Positions 37,901-52,900 of a stretch of DNA of 64,000 nucleotides are shown piece after piece; positions within the stretch are counted from its first letter, which is position 1, and each line of letters starts with the position of its first letter. This DNA is from Struthio camelus. Its lineage: Eukaryota > Chordata > Aves > Struthioniformes > Struthionidae. Location: positions 39,882,911 through 39,946,910 of the forward strand of contig NC_090942.1 in NCBI RefSeq assembly GCF_040807025.1. The letters are read 5' to 3'. The position numbers and the translations under genes were made by a program. A model generated the notes under the pieces. The model saw nothing but the letters and a program-made list of their open reading frames with translations. It made no database searches and had not been told where the DNA came from.

Positions 37901-40900
37901 CATTTTCAGTAAAGAGTATCTATCTAGCATGTCAGGCTGTAGAGATAACCTTCCAAGTATGACCTGAGCTTAAGTGATGTCTGCTTGAGGCTGATGTGTC
38001 TGAAGTCCAAATGTCAACCGTAACTGTTTAATTACAGACTATTTTTGTGTCTGAATGGGAGCTGGGATTGGTAGTGAAGCCCGTGGGATTTGTAATTGAG
38101 TAATACATCTGTATCACTTTTCCTGAGAAGAAAGGGCATTCAGGAAAGAACAAGAGAACAGAAGCAGATTGGGAAGAAAAAGAAGTGAAAGGCATAAAAA
38201 CTATTTTTGGAAAGTCATTTCTCACTGTGTTTTTAGATTTTGGATTTGGTTTGGTGAATGTGACAGTGGTATTAAATGGTAAATTAGCTGATGGGAAAGC
38301 TGATTTTATTCTCTTGATCTCCCAAGAATTAATCTTGGTCTTTAGTATGGCACCCTTGGACTGAGAACTGGATAAGCTTGATTAACCATTGTCTAGACTA
38401 TAAACAAACAAATCTGCGCAGGGGAAAAAAATGTGAAAAACGCATAAATATAACTTAATTTTTTCCCTTTATTAATATTTGGCTTGTAGATTTTGTGGGA
38501 GAAAGCTTGAAAAAATAATTTTTCTTGCTTAAAAGTTACTTTTAAATAAAATCAGAGGAAGGCTTCCACTGGTTTTATGTTTGTTTGCCTGCCCCTCCCC
38601 CTTCCCCGCGGTGGGGGTGGAACATGCAAAAACCCACCCACAAATCTGTTTCTTACAAAATCAATGTAGCTAATGAAAGGACTACTTCAAATCTGGGTAG
38701 GTCTCAGTTTTTCTTTGTGGAAATAAATTGGATCTTTGCTCTAACATAATGAAACAGTGGAAATATGTAGTTGTCCTCCTCAAGGAAAGACAGTGGCCTA
38801 ACTAAAATTATTAAATGCAATTTTTCTCCCTGTTTACAGTAAAATTGAAGTCAGTGATGGTTGCATCACAGAGCAGGTAACTGTAATCCAAGATTGAATA
38901 TGATTCATTTGATCACAAATGGTGGAAACCAAGAATCTTGAATTGCAGAGTGCTGTGAACGACCCATATCCTTTTAATAATAATCTGACTATCTTTTGTC
39001 AGGTTTATGGCTACTAATGACTTGATGACTGAACTACAGAAAGATTCTATCAAGTTGGATGATGACAGCGAAAGAAAGGTGGTGAAGATGATTCTGAAAT
39101 TACTGGAAGATAAAAATGGTGAGGTGCAAAACTTAGCTGTCAAATGGTACGTGTTCTTTTTCGATGTTATAAACAATTGTCTAATGATTGAACAACTTTT
39201 GAATTTGAATTTTAGAAATGTCTGTGTTCCTTGTGGTACAGATCAAGTTCTACTCCTTTGAAACAAATAGCTTCTGCTCAGTCAGATGAAACACATGCAT
39301 AAAAAGTATTAAATTGCTACTTATGAAACTTGGGTCAGGCCTAGAACTTTCTGTGAAATAAAACTTTGTGGAAAAGTTAGGTCGCAACATATGTGCGGTA
39401 CTCATCTTTAATATATAGCCTGAAGTTCAGATTAGGGAGTGTCCCAAAATGCAAATAGACACAGTATGTATATATGAAAGTCTTTAATACCAGGTTAGAA
39501 TTTTGGCCCTGCTGTTCTAATAAATGTTACTTGTACTTCAAAGAGACTGCACAAAAAGAGAATGAGAAAATATAGATGGCTGTTTTGTGTATGTGCATGT
39601 GTCCTTTTTTTTTTCCTCACCTTATTAACCATTCTTCTATTTTAAGGTTCACTTTGACACACTGGTAAAATATTTAGATTTAATTAAAATGACAGAATCA
39701 ATCTGAAGTTTGGAGTACTTTTAGTAAAAGTCAAATAATGTTAAGGAACAGCATTAAATTAAGTGTAAGGGGACAAGAAATGCAATGGAACAGTTTTCAG
39801 ATAAATCATGAGCATTAATCTAGAGTGCAGGAATTCTTGAATGTATCAAGTTGATTGGAATCCCAGTCACTTGCAGATAGGCGTTGAGAGCCCAAAAATG
39901 CCCTACAATGATCCTCTTTTCTTGAGGCTTATACTCAGAGTACTGTTCCATGACAATTTTAAACCAGTCTAAGGTAATGCTGCTGCAGTCCTGTGTTTTC
40001 ACCCTCTTTGTCCCCTTTCTTGCACTCTTGGTTATGTGATTTTGCAGTCAACTGGTTTAGAGACTTACTTCTCTGAATCTGCTCCTCTTGCAATCATTGG
40101 CAGAAACATTGGAAGAAACACTGGTAGGAGTGAAGGATGAGGAGGGGTTAAAGCTCTGTTAACTTGTATTTTTTCTAAGTTTAAGGTGATATGAAGCCTT
40201 CCACCTACCACTATGCCGGGAGAAAGCTTGATGTTGTGGAAAGTTAAATTCAACCAATTTAGTTTTCTAAATTTTTGTTTTGTGTTGCCATTCTTTACTT
40301 GTATATTTTTATTATGGATTTGTTGGCACTTTGAGCTGGGGAAAACATGTTGTTTTTAAGATGAATTCCTTAGTTTGGATGCTCTGGTGGTCTCTAGATA
40401 CTATCAGCAGGAACTTAGTTCTGATACTGATAGCTGATTCCCATTCAAGGGTAGATTCTCTATCATATGGGCTTTTAAAATCCTTTCTTGTTGCTTTTTT
40501 TAATGTACCTGTGATTCTTTTTTGAGATAGAATTTTTTTTTTTTTTCCTTGGGGGAGAGGAAAAAAGATTCACTGTTTGTTAGAAGAACTTCCTCTTCCA
40601 GATAAATCCATGGAAACACAAATGTGAATGGTAGTATTACTGATCACTGCTTGAACAGGTGAGAATCTCTTGAGGGAGGCTTACTCTTTTAAGATTTGAT
40701 TCTTGAGTTAATTGAACAAAGCAGATGATTTGTACTACAAATTTAAAGTAGCTCAGAGCTGTCTAAAGATAATGGTGACTCGTAGGCAAGTGTAGTAACA
40801 AGTAAGCAAAGTTCCTAGTTTTGTCCTACCCTCTACTCAGTTTCATATTTTGGGTACGAAGTGATCTACTTGTTAAAATACTGAAGAACTTGTTTCTTAC

Positions 40901-43900
40901 TCTTTCTTTGAAATGCGCTAGCGATTTTTTTTTTTCTTGAACCTCTCAGCTGTATTGTATGTCTTTTGGATAGGATAAAACGTACTTTTTCTTGCTTAGC
41001 AGAAGTCAACTTGGGAGTTTATGGATATTGTGGCAGCTCATTGCAAAATGGTTATGCTATTCAGTTCTGAATAAAAGTGAAAATTAATGAACTGCTTTAT
41101 TAGGGTTGGAGTAAAAGTGTGTGTGGTCTGAATTTTGACCCTGCAGAAGAGAAAGGAGTATGTTCTTTCAACGTTTGTTGTGCGGGCAGTAGGTGCAAAA
41201 TAGCTCAGTAACTGCAGTCCACCTTGTCTGTCTTCAAGAATACTTTTAAAATTTTACATGCTCTTTATGTTTTACGACTTGTCTGGAGGAGTTGTTTTTT
41301 GTCTACGTGACAGTCAGAGGCTGTTTTACAGTCATCTGATTTAGAAGATACTCTCGGATATTCTTTCAGCGCTTGTTGTTTAAGACTATTCATCTAGTCT
41401 GGCATGGTATCCCTGTGTTCCTTTGGGGTGGCAGTAGTTACTCTGCCTGTAGCTCTATCCAGGACTACAGGCATCTGGATTAGACAAATCATACTATTTG
41501 TCAAAATCTACCTATTGGTAGTGTTTTGTGGAGTATTTTCTCTGTTGACCCAATTTGTTCATTAATTGATTCATAAATTTGGCGCTGCAGTTTAAGTGTG
41601 AACCAGACACCTCTGGTGTGATGCTCTGTCGTTCAGATCTATACCTACGAATTTTTATTACTTCACACTGAAGTAATTACTGCTTACTGAAACCTGTTAG
41701 AAAAACAACTATAATGTAGAATTGAATGAACTATTTTCAGTGATTCCTCCCATGCAATTCTGTAGTTTATCTGCATTATCAGTGTGACTGTGCTGGGCAG
41801 TAGTTCAATATAGAGAACTCTGTTGCTGTGATGAGTCATTAATGTGAACAGGATGATGCACATATGGGCAGTTGCGTGACTGATCTGGTTCAGTGGCTTT
41901 AAAGCATTTTGGATGCTGTGGTAACAGGCTGATGCACACCACACTATATGGGTGATTTGAGTCAAATATATTTTTTCCACTTGTACATTTTAGCTCTTCC
42001 GTTGAAGTAAACGTACTTGTTTGATAACCTGAAACCAGTGTATTTTAAATGGTATATTTAGTTATAAGATGAATTATGTCCTTGCCAGTAAGGAGAGTAT
42101 ACTATGTACACCTTTATTTTCAAATGTATGTAACTTAAATTAGATAGTGTGTTACAGTTGCTCTTTACTTCCACAGAAAGTTGAATGTGCTTTTGATATT
42201 GATTTAAGAGAAACTGGGCACAAATTATTCGTAAGTGTAATTAACTAGTGAAAAGAAAAAGATCAAAGAGCACTTGAAACAATATTTAAACTGTCTTTAA
42301 ATACAAGCAATACATACTTAAGTGCAAATCCTTTGTATTCAGAACTAATTTCATAAAAGGAATTTATGGTTTATTCTCTTCTGATGAGTTCTGTTCACAA
42401 ACTGAGACTAATAATGAGATCTAAGAGTGACATTTACTGGTTATAAGATCCAGTAAGAAATCCAGAAAAGCTTGAGGCACTCTTCCCTTTCTCACAATTG
42501 ATATATCAACTTTGTTGAACTAATAAATTTAATGCGTAGGACAATAATCTTGTTTACGACTTTCTAGAAACTAATTTCAGGTGTTTGAGCAATTTTTGTC
42601 ATTTCAGCGATTTGATCCTTAAAATCTCAGCAAGATCTTGAGTTTTTCTTTGAGATGAATCTAATTGACCAGCCTTTGCTCTAGTTATTTTAGTTGCTCA
42701 TAGATTTCCTTTGAAAAATGAACAGCCACTAAATTCTTTTGATTTAAATGTGTGTTTAATAGCTCAGTTTTAAAACAAAAAAAATCCTTATCTGCATTTC
42801 AGATGCTTTTACTTATGGAACAACTTTTTTTGGATGTCTACTTCTAGTGCGTCCAAGTCATTTGTTGTATGATGGGATGGGTGTCAGCTGCAGATCTTTA
42901 GGATATGGAAGATTCATTTTACTTGAACTGTAGAAGTCATTCCAAACTGTGAATTTAAATACTTACTCTTTCTAGCACTGAAGAGAGAGATGAGACTGCA
43001 GCCTGGAAGCCTACCAAACTAGATTGCTTCTGATTAATAGCAAGTGAATTTGCTAACTTTCAGAACTGCTACTTTGAAGGCTTGTCGTGCTTTTAATATG
43101 ATACTTTTATTCAGTTTCATATGAATGCGCTTGCTTAGCAGTACATGTGCTTTTTTCTATTTCCTAATGCTTCTGTTTGTAGTGCTTCCATTGGAGCATG
43201 CAGCATTATGAATGTGAAATGGCTTCTATAGATTCTGTTCTCGCACCTTTCCAGACCTTAGTCTGACTGGAACACACAAAGAATTTCTTCTCTTTGGATT
43301 ACTATGGACTGTTGTCATATTTTCGAATTGTGGTCGCTTCTGTCACTTACAAAAAGGGTTTACTGTGCACTAAGAATAGAATAGTGCAACAGTGCTGTAA
43401 ATGGCCGCTGAATAAGTGGTGTGTATTTGAAGAGAAACTAGTGATGCCTCAATAAAACACTGAAAGAGGAACGTTTGGCTGGAATCAGGTTGTGGAGAGA
43501 CTTGTGAACTTTTTGAGTAGCTGGAGAAAGCATTTTAACTTTTAGGCAAGTAGTCGGGGATGGCTTGAGGTATTTGAAATATTATTATTGTGGGTAGTAA
43601 TCTATACCTTGGGAAATGCTCCTGTACACATTTATTAGGAATTTAGCTGTGTGGGTAAATACTCCCTACTGGTATCAATACTTTTCCCAAAAATATTTAA
43701 ATAAGGTTGCAGTATTAATTAAAATGATTGAAACAGTAACATAACCAGGCTAGGATTATTGTTATGGTCTTCTGAACCCCTACTCTCTCAGTTCTTGGAA
43801 GATTAGTAGCTATGGGAGATGGCTTGCTTTAGATTCTGGTACAGTGGCCCTTTCCTAAATTAAAGGGCAGTGCCAGGTTAGGACCTGAGGTTTGGCTGTA

Positions 43901-46900
43901 CTTAACAAAGGATACTCTGTTAGAGCTGTTCGTTTCTGTGTGTCTACATGTGTATATGGAACAAGCGAGAAACCTTCCATTACATCTTTGCTTCTGTCCA
44001 CTTAAAGGGCTTCTTTTCTGCCTTTCTTTAGAGACTAGTCAGTATGTCAGTTCAGAGTTCTCTTCCAATTATTTCTCTGCATTATCTTCTAGAAATGTAC
44101 CACAGTTTGTTTTTTATGTAATTATTTTTAAGAGATTTGTCAATTACACTGCAAAGTGAGGAGTAAAGTGCAGCCTTCTTGAATTCATGGAGTTTGGGTG
44201 ATTATAATACTGTAATCTCGGGTATCTATGGCCTAACTTGGGGAGTTGACCTCAATCTCAAATTAGTTTGAAGTTTTGTGCGTTAACAAAACTGAATTAG
44301 TTGTGTATGGGATTGCAAAATTTGTCTTGGTAAGTATGTTTTGCTTTCACTGTTTTGTTTTGTTTTTTTTTTTCTTAAAAATTCCCAAAGGGAATTTTAA
44401 GGGTTTAGAACATGAGTAGAGTTCTGGTGGGTAAGGAGAGAAGGAAACCAAGCAGGTCATGGTTTGTGAAGAAAGGTGTTGAAAGTGGTAGGTGTGATTG
44501 TCTTGGGAATTTTGTATTGCTGGATATTTATCTAATTGCTATGCCTCAAGCATAAACACTGTTTTCAGTTCAAGGGAGTAAGACATTATAAGCTTAGCTA
44601 TTTAAAGAGAAGTTCACAACTTTACTGACAGGTAGCTGGTACCAAATAGCTGAATCTCACTCTGGTTAATATTATATTGTAAGTTATACTTTGTGGTTAA
44701 ATTGAAAGGCTTGCTTTAGATGATATGTCCTTCTCCTGTTTGCCCTCTTGCTTGCTGTCTGTTGCTTCTGTTGAACTTTTCCAGGGTATAATTAGCTCTA
44801 ACTGCTGTCAACTCTCGGACTTGGAAGAAAGGTAGCAGCATTGGGGCACGTATAGCAGATTTTGGGGTAGCTAAGATGTGTGGGTTTTGTTCTTCTGTTT
44901 AAAGCTATATGTGCCATTTTTTCCAGAGTGAAACTCAGAGTTCTGAGCTTCTTGAGTTCTGCTTGAGTCACTGACTTGCAGGTTTCTGAGTCTGAGCCTA
45001 GTCCTCCAAACTGGCTCCCTTCAAGAACTGTGTTTGTTGGTTTAGCTTGAGCTGTTGGAACACTATTCTTTTTTTCAGGAGTGGAGGATAGAGGTGATGG
45101 AATGATTTGGGGGTCTAGGGTAGTCCTGTGATGTGGGCTGTATGGTGGAGAGACAGCTTTGGAATGACTCTGAGGAACTCTAAAGCAAGAAATTGACAGG
45201 TTTGGGGAATTCAGAGTGTTTTTGGGAGCCTTTGGGACAAGAGGAGTGGAAAACTTGACCCTGAGGCAGAATAGAAGATTGAGATTCAGAGGAATGTGGA
45301 ACACATGATTTTGAAGTTACCCCATAGATGCTTCTAAACTCTGACCAGATTGTACCCCTTTTTTCCATATGCAGCTGCAAGGGCAATAGCCCTGTCTAGA
45401 AGGAGGAATCACAATTTCAAAATGAACAAAGTCCCTGGAATTTTAACTATGTCCTCATTCAGAAATTGGTTTGTTATAGTCTGTCACCTTGAAAAATGGA
45501 GCTGATGCAAGGCACCTAGGTCAACCAATAAAATTAATACAAAGTAACATTTCCTTGTTGACAGCACTTTAGAATTAAGCTACACATCCTCAGATGTCCA
45601 CTACTAAAACAATGCAGCAACCAGGGTTTTTTTCTGCAGCAGATCAGGAAAGTACAAAAACTATGGGGCTTTCTGTGCGGTCATTCTTGGTGAGTACAGA
45701 ACTAAGCTCCTAAGCTAATGTTAGTACTTTTGTGTTGAATGAATACCGTAGCCTTAAGCCTTTCCCTCTGAATGGGAACCTGTGTGTTCCTCTGCAACTG
45801 GCTGACAGTTTTATTAGCCAGTAGTGAACCAAGGAGCCAACTGTGTTCTTAGGAGGTTAGACTTAAACTGCAGAGCCATTTCCGGTAAAACAAGAAAGAC
45901 CACTTTGCATGTCTTCTTGTGCGTTGTATGCTTCTTTCTCAATACATACTGTAAGCGCAGGCCAGAAAGTCACTTTCTTCTTTAGTCTGTAAAGACTCAA
46001 GAATGATTTTTCTGTCTTGAAATACTTGTTGGTTTCTCTAACACAATAATGTGAGAATGAAAAAGATTTAAATAGGTAATGTTAAGCTTAAAGTAAGCTT
46101 TTGCCTGAGTAGCATAACTTGACTTGAATTTTGGAGTATCTGCTTTCAGAATAATAGTCTATGGGCAGCTTAGTATCTTGCTAGCTCAGACAGAATTTCT
46201 GCTTGCCTATAGATTTCCCTTGCTTGGGCAGTGGACTAAAAAAAAAAAAAAAAAAAAGCACTGGGATTATGTGAGGCTCACACTTGAGAGGTAATCACTA
46301 TCAGAATCTTATGGAATAAAATAAAAACAAGTACATTTTTTTTCCGGTGTGATCACTAAGATCTGAAAGAAAATACTTTGCCTCCACATAGTTTCTTTCC
46401 AGTAATCTGATACAGTTAAGATATAATGTATTGAATTTCTTAAGTTTACCAGAACTGCATACTGATATTTGTTAACCAGGATTCAGCTTTGTACCATGAA
46501 GTAGCAACTCTATTATATTGTACAGCAAAATTTGAGGTTGTCCCACCTTTTTCTAGTGTCATTATTTGATCTGGGTCATTTTTTGTGGAATGTTTGTTTT
46601 GAAAGGCTAATTTGGAAAAAAAAAAAGTTCTGTCTATGTATATCAAAATAACTTGTGACTGAACAGTTTTAAAAGTGTGATAATTGGTATTTGCTTCCCA
46701 GTCAGTGAAAACTGAAGTGCAAATTAATATATTCCAACTTTCCATATATTACTATTTTTTTCTGAACACAGAAAGATAGTCCATCTTTGGACAGGCTGCT
46801 GCGTTTACACTTGACAAAGGAGTTAAAGTAGACATGCTTCTAGTTTGAAAGTTGTTTTATTGTTAACTATCCTAATCTATTTTTCAAATATCACTATCTG

Positions 46901-49900
46901 CTTGCTAAACTTAAGCATATTTCAGATGCTTTAATAAGGTCTTGACCATATGGTCCTAATCGATTGAGCAGGGGTAAGCTTGCTTTGCAGCCTCAAAAAG
47001 CTGACGTATTTTTAGTAAACAGTAGCATAGATTTGCAAACTTGATTTTGCTTCAAAACAAAATTACAACTATTACACGCTTACAGCTATTTTATTTTGAT
47101 AAGTTGGTTCGTTCAGTTTTCCTATAGGGTTTCAGTTTGATTTCAGTTCTCCCCGGTTGGTGTTTGCTAACCCTTATAGAGATCAATGTAGTTTCTTAGC
47201 TTTGTGGTAACAAGTTGTAGTGAAAAGCAGATGTATACGGTATGAAAGATCAGTATGGAAAAAACAAAAGTTTATGTGGAAGCATGACATTCTAATGCAG
47301 TTCTAATATAACCGGTTTGTGATTGACTTTAAGATGCTGCTGCTTTTGTATTTGTTTATGCATGGATTTCCATACGTTTCAGTTTTGTGGTTTTGATTTG
47401 TAGGTTAGTGCACTGTATCCAATGTGTACAATGTTGAAGGGCAGATAGAAATCTCAGACCCTCCTCTGTAGGCCACAGAAGCAACTAGGACTTCTTGTCA
47501 GTAGTGTCTAGCGCTGTCAGCTGCAGTAGGAGGCTTCACCTGTTATTGCAGCCTTTGAAGTGGCTTAAGCACTCTGTCCTCTCAGCAGAAGAGCACAAAT
47601 CTGATGGAACCATTGCATGGGCCCACTTGGACTCCTGTACTGCAAGGTGGGCCCTGATTTCCACAAAAATCAGCAGCAAAGCTTAAGCTTTTCAAAAATG
47701 CTTCCTAAAATTAATAAGCTAACAAATGTCTTTGAACTCTTCAAATCTAACCAGATTGTTTTTATATGAAGAGCTTGCTTAAAGCCCTCACGCTTTACTG
47801 CTCCTCAAAGCTTGCACTGAGGACACACGTGTAGAATCTCTTGAAAACCTGCAGTGCTTTCTTACTTTGGACTTAGTTGAATTTGTGCTGATATGTGTGA
47901 CTTGAAGTGTGTGTCTTGGGAGGAAAAGCATTGAGGTGCTGTTCAGAATCGGACCATAGAATTTCTTCAGTGGGACACCTGGAGCAGCTGCAGAACATAA
48001 GTAGGGGAAGGTCTGTGCACAAGACCAAGTCAGAATGGTATCCGTTATGTCTGTAATTCAGATGGAAATAAGAACAAATGGTAGCTTGCTGGAGATGCTT
48101 CTGTGTTTCTGTTAATTCTGCTAGTGGGCTACACTTCAAGTTCATGATTCCTGCTTTTTCTGTAGATGATCCTCACTATTGTTGTCTCCTTTCTTGCCTT
48201 AGGCCTCTGCTTTTTCTCCTGTTTGGCTGTTAGCAGCTTCTTGTCCTCCTACCCTTGATTCTGTATGGATCAGTGCAGGACTGAAGCCTGGTAGAGCTTA
48301 TTAACTTTAGCTTCATGCCACATCTCACCTCTAGTGTTGACAAGTCTCATTAGTAAACATGCTTCATCATTGGGATAATAGTATTATAGATGTCACCACG
48401 GAGATGTAAAGAGAGAATGTAGCTGGCAAGATCAGAATACAGAGAGCAGAAGTTTTAAAAACAAGGGAGCTATGTCTTTCAGAGTAGCTGGTTAACTATA
48501 CTGTTCCTTTCTATGAGAAGCGATAGGGATCCAGCTTATAGTCAGTGCTCACTCTCCAGAATTTGATGCGCTTGTGCTTCATGTAGTATATTTGAACGTG
48601 AAAAGAGCAAGTAACTGAAAGTCTCTCAAAATTAATTTCTCCTATCTGAGATGCTTTATCTGAAGGGAGGTGTTTTAAAAATACAGGGAGGAATTAGATA
48701 AGCAAATATGGAGTGAAAGGTTGGAGACATAGTGGGGGAAAGAGTAAGTTCTTTGAGTTCTTTTGGAGGTTTTTCACTGGTGGATGAAGTTCCAGGCAGT
48801 ATTTCTGGTTTTCCTGATAAAGCTTGGGTGATTGCGGCCAACTGCTGACAGTATCTGTCTTACAGTATAGAAAAAAAAATTGTTTTTTTATTTCTGATTA
48901 CTTAAGTACAAAGGAGATTTTATGAAGTAATGAACTTTTTTCTAACTACCTTTATTGCACAGCAGCTAATAGACTTAGTCATACATTATTTAGTAATTAA
49001 ATACAGTAGGATGTAACACAGCAAAAACATGGGTGATGCTTGATCATCCTTCCAATAGCAATATAAAGAGCAACAGATGGATGCAGGGATCCAAGGCCAG
49101 TGAGACACATGTTGGTCATTACGATAGCCAGTGGTTCCAGCACTGCAAGCTAAATGTAGAATATGTAAGTCAAGCTGGAAATTGTCTCATGTATCATTAC
49201 ATAAAATCTGCAAGATCCTCCAAATCTTCTGATCTGTAACAGGACAGAATTTGGTTTGTAGCTGAAACGTGATGCATATGCTTTACTATGAAGGTCAGTA
49301 AAACTGAGGGCCGTGTCTTTCCTGGAGTATGAAGAATGAAGTGGAAGACTTGCTTACTAGTTCTGAAAGGGAGAAAATAGGGACAAAATAAGGTGCTGCT
49401 GTTTTTGTATAACTTCCCTTTTGGAACATAGCAGTAACAAAAGGGAGACACTGAAAGTGATAGGGCTAGGAGGATGCTGTGTTTCTTACCAATGAACTGG
49501 ACTCTACTAGGACGTTCTGCAGTTTCAGTCTTTTCAACAAATAGGAGCAGGTGACAAGGGAATACAAAATTGCCATAATCCTGAGAACAGCTGGAGTGAC
49601 TAAAAACTCAGCTTTGAGGAAAAGAGGGAACCTTAGTCTGCTGTGTTTGGAGCCCGTGTGAAAGAGGGCATGCCATTTCATTGTTTTATGTTTTATCATT
49701 TGCATCCTTTTAATGCACTCTAAGGTACAGAATAAGTGCCTGGGTACATCATATTGGACCCAAACCTTGTCTCGAATAAAGATGCAGTAATAAAGAAGGT
49801 AGGTTGCTCGTTTGTGAGCTAAGTAGGCGCTGATGGTTAAGCGTGTAGACTGGAGTTGGTGTCTGGGTAACTTTGTTGTCAATCTCAGCATTAAGTGAGA

Positions 49901-52900
49901 AGGAAGAGGCGCTTAGGTTTGGAGACTATGAAGCAGAACAATCATGCAAAAACTTTCCATTAGGAGATAAAAAGCAGATATATTAAAACAGTATTTTATC
50001 ACTAGATTTACTGAGAAAGGATGTTAGCCTAATCTGTTGAAGGTTTTCAGTTTACAAAAAGTTCCTACTTAAGATTACCTTTGGTAGCAGTATAAAGTTT
50101 ATGAAATCAATGCAAATAGTGAAATAAAATAAGGGATTTCAAATAAAACTGCAGATGTAATGCCCTTGTGTTCTGTTTATACAGTCTCGGCCCTTTGGTG
50201 AGTAAAGTGAAGGAGTATCAAGTGGAGACCATTGTAGATACCCTCTGTACAAACATGCTTTCAGATAAGGAACAGTTACGTGACATTTCAAGCATTGGCC
50301 TTAAAACTGTGATCGGAGAACTCCCCCCGGCTTCCAGTGGTAAGGCATTTTGTACTCGGAGTGTCAAGTATTAGTTTTATCTCTTTTTGTTACTAATTCT
50401 AAAAATGTAAGAAGCAGGGTCCTTTAGTGAAGGAAATGTAGTTCATTTAACATTTGAATTGGTTTCTATCAGAGGAAAAATGTATGGTAGAAATATTCTT
50501 TTGGTGACTTCCATGACTGTACTTCCAGATTTACTAATTTTATATATATATATATATATTTTTTTTCCTGTAGCATCACATTAATGTGAAAAACTTGCAA
50601 TATAGGAATGTTGGTGTAGCAAGTTGAGTGTAAAAACTCCTACTTTAATAATTGTCTGGTAGAGCATTTCTAGACTAGTATTAGTCAAATCTCATCTTGC
50701 TTTTTGATAATGTTTTTAAATTGAGTGTAACTCTGGTATTTTTCTTTAATGATCTGATTTCTTGTCTCAGTTTCTGGTAAATGTTTAGGAATTTACCTTG
50801 TTTTTCTAACAAATGCCTGTTGAATTAGTGAAATATTTACCTACAATTTGTAAATGAAGGCAATTTTTCCTCCAAGAGAGGTAGCAATGATGAACAGCTC
50901 ATCAGTTAATAACATTACTTTTTTTTTTTTTTTTTTTTATTTAACTAAAGTGCTGTTCAGGTATCATAATGCAAGGTAGGAAAGAGAATGGAAAAGTGAC
51001 TGAAAAGGCTTTGGAAATGCAGAGTTTTTAGATGCTCTGAAGTTTAGGTTACCAAACTACTCAGATTTCTACATCCTTTATTGAAAGCCCACAAGTCAGT
51101 CATGTTTATATCAAGTAGAAGTGGGATGCATATAGGAATTGATTTTTTTTTTTTTTTAAAAAAAAAAATCCATTTAAGCTTTTATTCTTTTTTGGCCTAC
51201 ACAACACAGAAGTAGATCTTGAGGATGGATGTAAAGCTTAAGAATAGCTGTAGCAAAATCTTCAATATAATCAGTATTCCTAATACAAAAGGAACCTAAA
51301 CGTTACTTCTTACTGTCAATTCAATGTTATATTGTTGTCTGTTTTGTTAGCCTCTACGATATGTTTGTACTGTCCAATTGCTATGTAATTTTTACTGTGA
51401 AATTGTTTTCGGGCTTATATTTGGGAATATGCCATAAATATATAAATTTATTTTATTATAGGAAATAACTTATGTTAATTGCAAATGTAAATTTCAAAGC
51501 TCTCAGACTCACAAAGCACAAGTAAATTCATGAAAATCTTTCATTTGAAGATTTTATAAATGGTCAAATCGCTAAAAAGATTCCGCTATTGAACAATATT
51601 CATGCAAATGAAGATGAGAGCTAGTTGTGGGGTAGCTATTATTATGACAGATGAGTTGCTTCAATTCACATAACTATTTGAACAATATTAGGCAGTTCTG
51701 GGACAAAAACTTTGCAGTTGTGAAAATGTTTTTACTTAATACTTGAATTTTAAAATAGTTTGAGTGTGTGTGTGTGTATATATATATATAAAATATATAT
51801 TTTACATATATATATATATGTATATGTATTCCCCCTCCCTTCCTCAAATGTTTCCGTATTATTTCAGGTAGACTTAAGTAACTTTTTGTATGACATCACT
51901 TTATCTTGCTGTTTCATTACGCAGCTGTTCTTTAGAGACGACTACTTCTGTGCTTTCCTGTAACTTTTAGTTATTCATTTGTTTTTTTTACCTATAGTGC
52001 TTTCATTTATTATTCTAGGCTTATCTTGGCATTTTTTTTTCCCCATTGCTTGCCTTGCCAAAAGCAGTGTCCTTTGTTAGATGCACCTTATGTGGGACCA
52101 TTACAAACCCCTCCTTGGTATGTTTCCACATACTCTTTCGGTTGTAATGTACAGCATACTTTACATTAGCAAAAGGAACTGGTTGTTCAAGCTTATTTTG
52201 GTGGGAGGAAAGTTTCTTCAAGTTAAAACCAGGTAGTTTCCTATAGTTGCAAAGATGATCCCTGTGCTTCTGTATTATGACAGTGCTGAGGTTTTGTTGT
52301 ACTTTCAGGTTCTGCATTAGCGGCTAACGTTTGCAAAAAGATCACAGGACGTCTCACTAGTGCTATAGCCAAGCAGGAAGATGTGTCTGTTCAATTAGAG
52401 GCGTTGGATATCATGGCTGATATGCTGAGCAGGTAAACGTCCCTCTTGCAAAACGCTGGTGAAGTAGGAAATGGTGCATAAACTTTGAACTGTAATTCTC
52501 CAAATATTAAACTGAAGTTGCTTTCTGTAAGTTATGTGAGATGGTATGGTAAGATTTTGTTGTAAGTATAGGTTGAACTTTAAAGGAAAAAAAAAAGTGA
52601 ATGCCTGGAAGATCGGTTGGTTAATAGACTGATTACTGTTACCGCTTGAACTGTAGTTTTAAGCTTATTTTAATGTTTTTTTTTCCTTGAAGATATATTG
52701 TAAACTCATTTCTTATTTTGAAAAGTTCTACAAGCTTAAATACTGTAATTGGAATTTGTGCGATGCTTTGGGAATATTTAAAGAAACTCTTGTAGAGTAT
52801 ATGAACAAAGTAATCTAGATTCAATTGGTTTGAGTTTGTGTTTTGTCTGTTTTAAGGCAAGGAGGACTGCTTGTTAACTTCCATCCTTCAATTCTGACCT

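Noticed and set aside
39007..39261. Alternative CAND1 start at the methionine in exon 2
   Set aside because: Exon 1 supplies the known N-terminus with correct phase and splice sites. The frame's 3' extension past 39146 is intronic.
49466..49891. 141-codon minus-strand frame in intron 2, with other antisense frames nearby
   Set aside because: It has no recognisable domain. The sense strand's T/G skew lowers antisense stop frequency, and there is no splice or promoter context.
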